A stretch of 64,000 bases of DNA from Solibacillus sp. FSL H8-0538 (lineage in GTDB: Bacteria > Bacillota > Bacilli > Bacillales_A > Planococcaceae). Location: contig NZ_JBBOPI010000001.1 in assembly GCF_038003525.1 (NCBI RefSeq), forward strand, positions 859,001-923,000. Reading direction: 5' to 3'. The notes beneath the pieces were generated by a model, which made no database searches, was not told where the DNA came from, and worked only from the letters and a program-made list of their open reading frames with translations. Shown in pieces: positions 29,477 through 37,473 of this stretch. Position numbers and translations under genes: made by a program. Within the stretch, counting starts at the first letter, position 1. The number at the start of each line of letters is the position of its first letter.

Positions 29477-31750
29477 TTATTCGTCTACATCTGAGAATAT
29501 ATTACCACTATGCTGAGTTTCATATACATCATAGTGAGAGAAATCCTCTTCATCATAATCCTCTTCAAATTGATTTCCTTGTAGCTCCCACTTATAATCG
29601 CTTAATTTCAAAGATGCTTCATGTAAAATATTATCAAAGCACTCTTCTTCTTCCACAGTCAATATTGAACGTCTATTAATTTCATTCAAAAATAATTCTA
29701 CAGAGTGAAACCATTCACTATAAATTTCTTCAAAATCATCTGTATCATCCATATTGTCAAATAATGACTCTAACTCTTCCATAAAATATTCTGCACCTAA
29801 TTCTTTAAATTCTAACAAAATCGAGTCAACATCTCCATCAGTTAAAAACAATCGTATTGTTTCATTGGATAAGTAAGTTGAGTCCCGTCTAGCAATTGCT
29901 ATCCTTCTAACATCTTCGACAATTACACTTCTCAATTCTTCATTAATTAATCCTAGTCTCTCCAATCGAGTTGCAAATTTATATGCAGACCCAAAGTCAA
30001 ATTGTCTGAAAGGCTGTTGTACTAAATGAGATAGATACTTATATTTCTCTTCACTAAACCAACCAAGGAAGTCATCAGGTGTTTCGTGAAGGAAAAATTT
30101 TATTAGGGTTTCTTTTTCAAAATGATACATATTTAGTTCAAATAATTTCTCAGTAAGTAAATCCCAAAACTCTTGAGGAATGAAAATTTTATGCTCTTTA
30201 TCCAGACAAGAAACATCCCGCAGTATTGTTCTATTGTTTGCTCCAATAAGAAATAATTCAAGCATCTCTGTATTTCTAGCTAAGATCATCTGAAGTGAGT
30301 CCAACATACTTGGATGAAAAAGAGACCACATTTGCCTACCAGAAACAATAGATAATTTAACTAAACTATCCTTCATAATATTTAAAGAATTTCTGATTTC
30401 AGGTAAACTAACGGCATACGATTCTTGGAATGTTTTATCAATATTCTCCGCTCTTACTGGGCTAGGTAATTGATTACCATGCAGGAGAATAAGAGTAAGA
30501 GCAGCTTTTTTATTTTCATCAAGTGAATCTATTACATTTTCAAAGAACCGAACTGGCTTAGAGAAAAACTCATTCAATGATTCCCTATTCATAGATAAAT
30601 CCTTATGAAAAATTGAAGTTCCTAGTCTTCTTGCCAATTCAGGGGAAAAGTTTTCATTAGCTGCTACCTCTTCTAAAAAAGGTTTCAATTCCCCCTTAAT
30701 TTCCTTAGTTAAATCGCCACTTTTAATATGATTATAAAGTATTTGTTCTCTTTCATTCTTGGTAAGATCTAGTACATTTATATGAACTTGAGAGTCAAAT
30801 AGTAGAGGAAATACACTTTCCTTTATTTTTGACTGCGCCTCTCTAAAAATGTAATCTCTACTCGTAAAGATAAATGTTGCACCTTTTTTTAAAGCAACAT
30901 TTAGTAGAGGAAAGTTACGGTCCCACTGGTTTAGCAACAAGTTATCTAAATTGGTTGTTCCAAAGGCATCATCGAACCAGTACGTTTTATGAGGGTCTTC
31001 TGGATTCCAATGTTTTCTAAACTCACTTGCATCATTTAAAATAATTGTTTCACGGGATTCATCTTCAGCTATAGCTGTCATACATAAAGTAGCAGCAATT
31101 GTTGTTTTACCAACGGCTGGAGGACCCAGTAAAATTACAAATCTTTTATCTACAATTCCTTTTAAAGCACTTTGATAAGATTTTGTGCTTACAAAGGATA
31201 AAACATTAGCTTGAAGTTCTTCTAACAATTCTTTTGATTGTTTATGTATTCTCTCATCAATAATTTCAGACAAGTCTCCAATTCCATATAACCTAGGAAC
31301 CAGTCTTCTTAAGAATTTATGGGCATCAACAGTTGATTCGAACCATTCCCGTCCTAAAGTTGTACAACTTTTGAGGCCTTTTATCTTAAGAAACTCCTTT
31401 TTTATTTCCTCGTCGTTGCCAGCCGAAAGGTTATAGTTGGTAAATATTATGTAATGTTCTACCCCCTCGCTCTTTACAAGCTCAGTAATTTTTGGAATTT
31501 CATCTTTAACTGCAGATAGGGTAAAATTTTTATCTATTTTAGAGGTATGTTTACATTGAAAGACAAACTTCCCCTTGAGTGGTTTATCATTAACATTTAA
31601 TTTACCTTCACCCTCAAAGAAACCATCTCTGCCTCCATCTTTACCTTCTGAAAAAGGCGTATAGGTAGCACCAAATATATGTTGCATGATATTAGTACAA
31701 AGATTTTCAAATGCTTTCCATCCAAGTAAGTGCATATTATATTTATCCAA
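29477..31750 (-). CDS. Restriction endonuclease-like / STAND ATPase defence protein
   Basis: A 757-aa protein. Residues 1-130 form a PD-(D/E)xK nuclease domain of the Mrr type: GWKAFENLCTNIM, catalytic Asp42 in GGRDGFF, and FQCK (Gln65, Lys67). Residues about 185-400 form a P-loop ATPase of the novel STAND (nSTAND3) kind with Walker A GPPAVGKTT (209-217), Walker B YWFDDAFG (Asp260/261) and FTSRDY near 297. The remainder is an all-helical sensor-like region with an acidic tail. Such nuclease-STAND fusions are known in antiphage systems, where the C-terminal region senses a phage product and the nuclease is the effector. All key residues are intact. Confidence 0.88.
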   Translation of the reverse strand: MDKYNMHLLGWKAFENLCTNIMQHIFGATYTPFSEGKDGGRDGFFEGEGKLNVNDKPLKGKFVFQCKHTSKIDKNFTLSAVKDEIPKITELVKSEGVEHYIIFTNYNLSAGNDEEIKKEFLKIKGLKSCTTLGREWFESTVDAHKFLRRLVPRLYGIGDLSEIIDERIHKQSKELLEELQANVLSFVSTKSYQSALKGIVDKRFVILLGPPAVGKTTIAATLCMTAIAEDESRETIILNDASEFRKHWNPEDPHKTYWFDDAFGTTNLDNLLLNQWDRNFPLLNVALKKGATFIFTSRDYIFREAQSKIKESVFPLLFDSQVHINVLDLTKNEREQILYNHIKSGDLTKEIKGELKPFLEEVAANENFSPELARRLGTSIFHKDLSMNRESLNEFFSKPVRFFENVIDSLDENKKAALTLILLHGNQLPSPVRAENIDKTFQESYAVSLPEIRNSLNIMKDSLVKLSIVSGRQMWSLFHPSMLDSLQMILARNTEMLELFLIGANNRTILRDVSCLDKEHKIFIPQEFWDLLTEKLFELNMYHFEKETLIKFFLHETPDDFLGWFSEEKYKYLSHLVQQPFRQFDFGSAYKFATRLERLGLINEELRSVIVEDVRRIAIARRDSTYLSNETIRLFLTDGDVDSILLEFKELGAEYFMEELESLFDNMDDTDDFEEIYSEWFHSVELFLNEINRRSILTVEEEECFDNILHEASLKLSDYKWELQGNQFEEDYDEEDFSHYDVYETQHSGNIFSDVDE

Positions 31751-33072
31751 TTTTCGACCTCCCCATATTAACTTTTCTATTAAATCTTACCTGTGAATAT
31801 TTTCCTATCTATAATTCTAATACTATTCTTAATACAGAACAAGCACCTTCATAGGTGATTGCAATTGTATTAGAATAATAAACTCGAAAGATACGGAATT
31901 ACTTGTATCAACAAATTGATACGCCATTTCCAGTGTAGAAGGACTTGTAGAATCTAAAAGAAAAAATTTGGATGCCTTCCTAACTTCAAAATGCCGATTA
32001 AATCCATAATGTCTGAAGGTGATCAAGTAGCGGTTTATTTTATATTTGAGAGGTAGCATGGTAGTATTCGACTTTTGGATGATCCTGCAACGGGAAAAAC
32101 CGTTAAATTCTCTCTTATTACACTATTGTGAATTGCTGATGGCAAAATCGGTGGTAAAGATCGTATGTTGATGTACATGATATTTTTCTTCAACTTGGTT
32201 TAAACTCTTAATACTTTGGAAGCTAAACATCGAGTTAGCTAAAAAAGAAATCCTTTAAAGGTCTCATATTTTATACTTGGGTATCAATCTAACCAAGTGC
32301 TTATGTTACTAACCTGCTTCGTTAATTTAATGACTTCAACCACAAAGAACCTTCCCTTACAAGAATTCGGCTTTTTACATTTAGGTAAGTCTTTGAAGTT
32401 ATCACTGGCTTTTCCTCTGTTAAAATTATACGTGCGGCTTTCATCGCATACGGCGTTCCAACTAGTCATATTTTATTCTTTCTATGTTTTAAGAAGTAGA
32501 GTGTAAAATTTCCAAAGTTAGATTGTTTCATTGTTACATTTCAGTCGTAATTTATTTACCACTTCCATTTGCTTAATTAAAAGCTTTGCGGATTATAGGA
32601 ACTTTTCAACTTTTACAATATGCTTCAGATGAATAAGTTGATGTATGGCCTTATCTAGAACTATTTAAGTTTGAATAGCCATCATCTTTAGAAATATGTA
32701 ATCAACCTAATCCGGCATTCTTCTTATTATTTTTAACTTTCTCTCTTCAAAAGACTCCCATATAACACAAATAATACTCTATAAATTACTTCAAATTTCA
32801 ACAAGACCACTTGAAGATACCAAATGAATTTAAAATTTTTTAATTATCTATTCGAACAGCTTAAATCACCTGTTACAATGTTTCAAATTTAGAAAGGACA
32901 ATTAAGTAAATTGCAAAACGGTCTTAAACAGAAAATGGATTAGGAAATAGTTACAAAGCGGAAAATAGTCAAATTGAACTATAAGAATATTAAAATCTGA
33001 AGATAGAATGATTAATACTCGAGGCCAAGAGTATTTTTCAACTTCAAATCATAATGAGAAAGGAGGTCCTTC
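31751..33072. other. 1.3-kb decayed region of the element
   Basis: No intact gene. Short protein-like frames appear and stop in several phases on both strands. It contains the group II intron domain V relic described separately. Overall this looks like the graveyard of one or more earlier insertions. An A/T-rich stretch at the right edge leads to the small-ORF cluster before the recombinases. Confidence 0.45.
32402..32462 (-). mobile_element. Group II intron domain V-like relic
   Basis: On the minus strand the sequence GCCGTATGCGATGAAAGCCG followed by CACGTATAAT closely follows bacterial group II intron domain V (upper stem TGCG-TGAAAG-CGCA, catalytic AGC-like base). Translated in one frame it gives AVCDESRTY, the hallmark by-product of such domains, followed by GKASDNFKDLP. 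The lower stem is partly destroyed and no reverse transcriptase is present nearby, so it is a dead fragment. Confidence 0.5.
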
Positions 33073-33074
33073 AA

Positions 33075-33221
33075 GTGGAGGGAAAAGAGTATCTTAACAA
33101 TACTGAATGGTATAAACAGTGCTTAGACCATTGTGAATCCTTCGGTATCTCTAAAAATATCATTAATTTATTCATTCTCCTACAGGAACAAAACCATGAA
33201 CAAAATTATGAGAAAACTTAA
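33075..33221 (+). CDS. Small ORF upstream of recombinase 1 (48 aa)
   Basis: GTG start with an excellent ribosome site AAAGGAGGT nine bases upstream. The product begins MEGKEYLNNTEWYKQCLDHC and ends HEQNYEKT. Short, polar and helical; not recognised. It overlaps the next small ORF in a different frame, so translation of the two may be coupled. Being first in the recombinase cluster, it could encode a regulator or directionality factor. Confidence 0.5.
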   Translation: MEGKEYLNNTEWYKQCLDHCESFGISKNIINLFILLQEQNHEQNYEKT

Positions 33222-33345
33222 AATTCCAGGATATCAAACAAAGCCAATTATTATTCCAAGGAAGAACAATTCTTCGGTATTACCTGATGTTGTTCAGCTA
33301 TCGTTGGATTTTAATAAAGACGAAAAAAGAGATTTGGAGAATTAA
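33196..33345 (+). CDS. Small basic ORF upstream of recombinase 1 (49 aa)
   Basis: Starts MNKIMRKLKIPGYQTKP and ends DFNKDEKRDLEN. It begins inside the preceding 48-codon frame, with a weak AGGAAC site, so translational coupling is needed. A basic first half and acidic tail suggest a small DNA- or protein-binding factor. Not recognised. Confidence 0.4.
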   Translation: MNKIMRKLKIPGYQTKPIIIPRKNNSSVLPDVVQLSLDFNKDEKRDLEN

Positions 33346-33356
33346 CGTATAAAAAA

Positions 33357-33401
33357 ATCCTCTCCAGGCAATGATTATTACAAAATCATACTGGAGGGGA
33401 T
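33357..33401 (+). promoter_or_regulatory. Hairpin that buries the ribosome site of the recombinase-leader ORF
   Basis: Arms ATCCTCTCCAG (33357-33367) and CTGGAGGGGAT (33391-33401) pair along all 11 bases (one G-U). An inner stem ATGATT / AATCAT extends it. The right arm contains the ribosome site GGAGGGG of the ORF starting at 33405, and no T-run follows, so it is not a terminator. Confidence 0.65.
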
Positions 33402-33404
33402 CAA

Positions 33405-33563
33405 ATGAAGGAAAATTATCGAGTTATTAAAGTCAGTTACTCTGAAGAGCTATCATCTGAATCGGAACTATGGTTTAGACGTTTTATTGAGAAAATGCTA
33501 TTAGACCATATTGTGAAAGATGATTACAGACTACGAGCTTTACTGATTAAAAAGAGAGGTTAA
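33405..33563 (+). CDS. Small basic protein directly before recombinase 1 (52 aa)
   Basis: Begins MKENYRVIKVSYSEELS and ends LRALLIKKRG, with GGAGGGG eight bases upstream inside a hairpin. It ends five bases before recombinase 1, which has no strong ribosome site of its own, so recombinase 1 is probably translated by coupling. Size, charge and position fit a recombination directionality factor, but I see no known family. Confidence 0.6.
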   Translation: MKENYRVIKVSYSEELSSESELWFRRFIEKMLLDHIVKDDYRLRALLIKKRG

Positions 33564-33568
33564 TTTAC

Positions 33569-34945
33569 ATGAGAAAATTTGAAATTATTTATACGCGCGT
33601 CAGTTCAGCAGCACAAAATCTTGAATTACAATTAACTGCTGCAAAAAGGTATCTTGAGTCGATTAATTTAAGTGGCAATGAGGAATCAATTATTTATCTA
33701 TCAGATCACGATGTTTCTGCAACAAAATTGAAAATGGATCAGCGACCAAAATTGGCCGAGTTAATTAGCCTAATTGAAGAAGGCAAAGTAGAAAAGCTAA
33801 TCGTTTATAAACGTGATCGCTTAGCTCGAAACTTTTATGAATTTGTGGATTTAACAAAAATATTTATAAAATATAATGTTGAAATTATATACACAGCTAG
33901 TAATGAACCGCCCTTTAAAAAGAAGCTTGCCCTAGAAGCATTTTATGGAATGTTTGGGCAACTTGAAGGCGAAAATATTCGTACTCGTACGGAAGATGCT
34001 CGCAAACAATATCCTTCGCGTCTTTTTGGCTACACACGAATAAAAGAAGATGAACAAGTTCGCTTCCAAATTAATGAGGATAAAAAAGATTTAATTCTTT
34101 CATTATTTGAAGATTTTAGTAACGTGCAAGACGGTGAGCAATTTCTAAATTTTTTAATGGTACGACGTAAAGGTTTTAATAAGCCTGAAAAGTTGTTTCG
34201 CATTTTATCAAATCCATTTTATGCAGGACACTATGAAGCAAAAAATGGTTATCAGCTATTACCTCATGTAACACCAATAATTGATTTAGACCTTTTCCTT
34301 AAAGGTAAATCCAAACTTGATGAGTACTTTTCCTATTATCAAGAAAGTTTAGATGGTGCTAACAACCAATTTTTAGTTACACCAAATTGCGAGAAGTGTG
34401 GAAATGTAATGAAGCATCGAAGAGAAAATGTGTTTGATATAGGATACTTTGTTTGTAGTGATAACCATAAACGACTTTCAATCACCGTTGAAGAGTTAAA
34501 TTGTTTAGTTAAAGAAACATTATTGGAACACATCCAATCGATTTCAGCCAAACATTTAAGAAGCATTATTTATAAACGCATCATAGCAGAAAATAAAAAG
34601 CTACAAATAGAATTAGAGGTAACTAAATCTGAATTCCTCAATAATTCACTAGCTCTAAGTACCATTGATGTAAAAAGAAAGCCTGCTATAGCAAGGCTAT
34701 TAGATAAAATAAAATCACTAAAAGATAAGTACAATGACTTAGAACTGGATTTACAAAGTATTCAGAAATTAGGTGATGAAATTATAGAAATTTACTCACT
34801 TTTATCACAGCTTACATTAGATTTTACACCGCAAGACCTTCAGCGACTTTCTGAATTGCTTATTGATAAAGTTAAGGTTTATGAAACATATGTACATGTG
34901 GAACTATTCCTTTCCTCTTATGGGAAAGAGGACAATGTCTCATGA
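33569..34945 (+). CDS. Large serine recombinase 1
   Basis: A 458-aa large serine recombinase. The resolvase catalytic domain (1-145) shows IIYTRVSSAAQ with catalytic Ser12 and Arg10, and YKRDRLARN. A recombinase domain (about 160-260) follows, then a zinc ribbon (CEKCGNVM ... CSDNH) and a coiled-coil segment (about 340-420). The stop overlaps the start of recombinase 2 by four bases (ATGA). Somewhat shorter than SCCmec Ccr proteins, with a compact recombinase domain. Host gene partners in the element suggest one of the trio acts at the attL/attR sites. Confidence 0.93.
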   Translation: MRKFEIIYTRVSSAAQNLELQLTAAKRYLESINLSGNEESIIYLSDHDVSATKLKMDQRPKLAELISLIEEGKVEKLIVYKRDRLARNFYEFVDLTKIFIKYNVEIIYTASNEPPFKKKLALEAFYGMFGQLEGENIRTRTEDARKQYPSRLFGYTRIKEDEQVRFQINEDKKDLILSLFEDFSNVQDGEQFLNFLMVRRKGFNKPEKLFRILSNPFYAGHYEAKNGYQLLPHVTPIIDLDLFLKGKSKLDEYFSYYQESLDGANNQFLVTPNCEKCGNVMKHRRENVFDIGYFVCSDNHKRLSITVEELNCLVKETLLEHIQSISAKHLRSIIYKRIIAENKKLQIELEVTKSEFLNNSLALSTIDVKRKPAIARLLDKIKSLKDKYNDLELDLQSIQKLGDEIIEIYSLLSQLTLDFTPQDLQRLSELLIDKVKVYETYVHVELFLSSYGKEDNVS

Positions 34946-36441
34946 CAAAAGTAAACGCTACTGGGTATTTGCGATATTCCGATCAGAAACAGAATGATAA
35001 TCACTCATTAGAAATCCAAAAAAGCCAAATTCAACTATTAGCCGAAAGAGAGAATCTCCAAATCATTGCATGGCGCGCTGATAAGGCAACTAGTGCATTT
35101 CGAAATAATATTAGTAAACGTAAAGGGATTCAATTAATTATTGAAGATATTAAGAGTGGCGCTGGGGCTATCTGCTTCTATGAAGAATCCCGTTTAACTA
35201 GAAGCATTACTGATTTTTACAACGAGCTTTACTTGCCAATTAAATTGGAGTACCCTCATGTTAAGTTTTTTAGTACCCAATCTGAAGCAGAGTGGAATCC
35301 AAATGATCCAATCGTGCAGACAAAGCTTGTCATTGCTGCTGAGGAATCAGAAATAAAGTCTGTTCGCGCAAAAGATGCTCAAAAAAGTTTACTGCATCGT
35401 GAGCAACCGACAAGACCTGGGAGTCGCCCCCCTATTGGCTATGATATGATTGATGGAGTTTTACATCCTAATGAAGATGCACAAATAGTCCAATTAATCT
35501 TCCATCTAGCGTGTTGGGGTCACTCTCATGGATTAATTGCTGATTACCTAAACCAATGCACCATTACTACTAAAAAAGTGAAGTATTGGAATAGTAGCAC
35601 GATCGGATACATCCTTTCTAACAAGGTTTACTCAGGAAATCTAGCTTGGAATGTTAGGACTAGCTACGATTCTAGTAAACCAAAGAATGAATTAGAAATT
35701 GATTTATTCAAAAATGTTCATGAACCAATCATTAGCCCCACCACTTTCCATTTATCTAAACAAATAAATGATTTAAAAAAACAAGTTGGCACGATGAATA
35801 CACCATATTATCTCCGCTCAATATTAAAATGTAAAAAATGCAATTGTTTTTTAGTAGCGAAGGATAATTCACCCAAGGGTAAAAATGGAAAGTATATGAT
35901 TTATAAATGTACAGGATGTAAAAAATCGGTACCGATAATCCCTATCCATCAAGTTGTACTAAATGATCTGCAGAAAAAGTGGAATACACAACTTCATCAC
36001 TTTTCAGCTACTTCAAAAGAACAGCTTAAAAATTGGGCTACTACCCTTACTAAAACAAGTGGTAACATAAAGCATCTTCTTGAAAAAGGACAATATAATC
36101 AAATAATGATGGCAGCAGATATTGAGAATAATCCTCTATTAGCCGAGGTCTTTCAAACTACCCAGCTGCATTTAAAAAACGAATTAATCTACACAAACGA
36201 AACACTAGATGAAATGAAATCTCTTCTTAATGATGACTATCTGGATAAAGTTATAAAAAAGTTAATACAACAAAGCTTTTTTAAATTTAAGGATAATGAA
36301 TTAAGAGTATTTTTCTTAATGTATTTTGAAGAAGTTACAATTAATTTTGAAAAGAATAACGAACTTAGTATAAATTATCGCCTATCTCCTTTTGTCTCAC
36401 TGGAGAAATCCATTGGTTATATAACCGAACAATTTTATTAA
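34942..36441 (+). CDS. Large serine recombinase 2
   Basis: A 499-aa large serine recombinase. Catalytic Ser13 lies in TGYLRYSDQKQ (Arg11), and YEESRLTRS takes the place of the usual YDRLSR helix motif. The recombinase domain spans about 165-300 (SRPPIGYDMIDGVLHP), followed by a zinc ribbon (CKKCNCFLV ... CTGCKKS). It starts inside the recombinase 1 stop (ATGA), so both are made together and may act as a pair, as CcrA and CcrB do in SCC elements. The analogy is inference. Confidence 0.92.
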   Translation: MTKVNATGYLRYSDQKQNDNHSLEIQKSQIQLLAERENLQIIAWRADKATSAFRNNISKRKGIQLIIEDIKSGAGAICFYEESRLTRSITDFYNELYLPIKLEYPHVKFFSTQSEAEWNPNDPIVQTKLVIAAEESEIKSVRAKDAQKSLLHREQPTRPGSRPPIGYDMIDGVLHPNEDAQIVQLIFHLACWGHSHGLIADYLNQCTITTKKVKYWNSSTIGYILSNKVYSGNLAWNVRTSYDSSKPKNELEIDLFKNVHEPIISPTTFHLSKQINDLKKQVGTMNTPYYLRSILKCKKCNCFLVAKDNSPKGKNGKYMIYKCTGCKKSVPIIPIHQVVLNDLQKKWNTQLHHFSATSKEQLKNWATTLTKTSGNIKHLLEKGQYNQIMMAADIENNPLLAEVFQTTQLHLKNELIYTNETLDEMKSLLNDDYLDKVIKKLIQQSFFKFKDNELRVFFLMYFEEVTINFEKNNELSINYRLSPFVSLEKSIGYITEQFY

Positions 36442-36629
36442 ATCGATATTTTGACTGGTTAGGCAACCGAAACGAAATGCACTTACTACATTTTTAGAAA
36501 ATCCACTTTTCATGAATCCCTTGATATCAAGGGATTTAGAGTATAATCATTCGGTTCCCTAACCATCTTGGAATTCCTCGATGGCCTTAAAACCGAAAGC
36601 TATAATGTATTTATGGTCAAAAAACCGAA
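36423..36629. repeat. Cluster of five AACCGAA heptamers with an inverted pair and a 22-bp palindrome
   Basis: AACCGAA occurs at 36423, 36465, 36591 and 36623, and inverted (TTCGGTT) at 36550. Two copies belong to longer inverted arms GGTTAGGCAACCGAA (36457-36471) and TTCGGTTCCCTAACC (36550-36564), 14 of 15 positions matching. Between them lies a perfect 22-bp palindrome centred on TTGATATCAA (36515-36536). It lies just behind recombinase 2. Confidence 0.65.
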
Positions 36630-36740
36630 GTTTTAAACTTAGAATATAATAATTTTTTTAAGAGGCTTAAAATATAAAAATACAAAGATATAATGATTTA
36701 AGAAATATCCAATCGAATAGTAGAACCCCAAAATAAGCGA

Positions 36741-36804
36741 AAACCGCAGCGGGAACTAAATCCACATTATTAATTTGTGGATCTAGTCTTACTGCGTTTT
36801 TTTT
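36741..36804 (+). terminator. Branched hairpin with T8, probable terminator of the recombinase 1-2 operon
   Basis: Outer stem CGCAG / CTGCG, inner stem ACTAAATCCACA / TGTGGATCTAGT with one mismatch, followed by a T8 run. Confidence 0.65.
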
Positions 36805-36823
36805 GCGAAAGGAAGATGTATAA

Positions 36824-36910
36824 ATGATCCATCAACTAAAAGCAGTAATGTATTATCGTGTAAACTCAATTGAACAGCTATATTCAATTCCAACAGGAAG
36901 TAAAATTTAA
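36824..36910 (+). pseudogene. Short ORF resembling a serine recombinase N-terminus (28 aa)
   Basis: GAAAGGAAG precedes ATG. The product MIHQLKAVMYYRVNSIEQ resembles the resolvase opening (AxxYxRVSTxEQ) but has Asn at the catalytic Ser position and stops after 28 codons. Either the stump of a fourth recombinase gene or a chance likeness. Confidence 0.35.
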
Positions 36911-37042
36911 AAGGATTATTTGGACAATATTCCTAAAGTCTACGAAAAAGTTTATTTAATCAAAAGTTAACAGCATAGAAGAAATGGAATAACAGAATTC
37001 ACTATAAAGTTTTAATATGAACAACTAAATAACTGATAAGGG

Positions 37043-37096
37043 AAAACCCCATAGAAGGTTTTACACAAAATTGTGTAAAACCTTCTATGGGGTTTT
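37043..37096. terminator. Long perfect hairpin (26 pairs, two-base loop)
   Basis: Arms of 26 bases, starting AAAACCCCATAGAAGG and ending in the exact complement followed by TTTT and more T. It can terminate in both directions, but its length and perfection exceed ordinary terminators. It separates recombinases 1-2 from recombinase 3. Confidence 0.8.
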
Positions 37097-37117
37097 TCTT
37101 TTTTAAAAGAATTAAAA

Positions 37118-37206
37118 AGGGTGTTGAATTAAGCGTTATTATGAGTCATTCCAATGTAAATAAATGACTAATATTATCGATTCAAAACGAATACACTTTA
37201 ACACCC
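37118..37206 (+). promoter_or_regulatory. Nested inverted repeats in the leader of recombinase 3
   Basis: Outer arms AGGGTGTT (37118) and AACACCC (37200), inner arms AGTCATT (37144) and AATGACT (37163). They lie between the long hairpin and the 67-aa ORF. Could be an operator, recombinase binding site or RNA structure. Confidence 0.35.
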
Positions 37207-37228
37207 CATAACATCGGAGTGATTTATT

Positions 37229-37432
37229 ATGAAGGAAGTAATTCATCATCAATCGTTGGGTAAAATTGACATAGGTGGAGTAACGTATCTCCACAAACCA
37301 GATGATAATTTTGATTATTTAAAGGATATTTCAGAAAATGAAGTTAAAATACATTTAAAATTCACCAAAGACCGTGAAAAAAGAAAAGAAGCAAAAAATG
37401 CATTAAAAACGTTTTTCTTAGAGATATTATAA
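37229..37432 (+). CDS. Small protein upstream of recombinase 3 (67 aa)
   Basis: ATG with CGGAGTGA eight bases upstream. The product starts MKEVIHHQSLGKIDIGG and ends in a basic helix (FTKDREKRKEAKNALKTFFL). It stands 41 bases before recombinase 3 in the same direction, mirroring the small ORF before recombinase 1. Candidate accessory or directionality factor; no family recognised. Confidence 0.65.
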   Translation: MKEVIHHQSLGKIDIGGVTYLHKPDDNFDYLKDISENEVKIHLKFTKDREKRKEAKNALKTFFLEIL

Positions 37433-37473
37433 ATATCTCTTTTTTTAACTTAACAGGCGAATGAAACGGGTGT

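Noticed and set aside
31829-32469. Short minus and plus frames in the decayed region of the element
   Set aside because: No ribosome sites and no steady coding pattern; one includes the group II intron relic and is explained by it.
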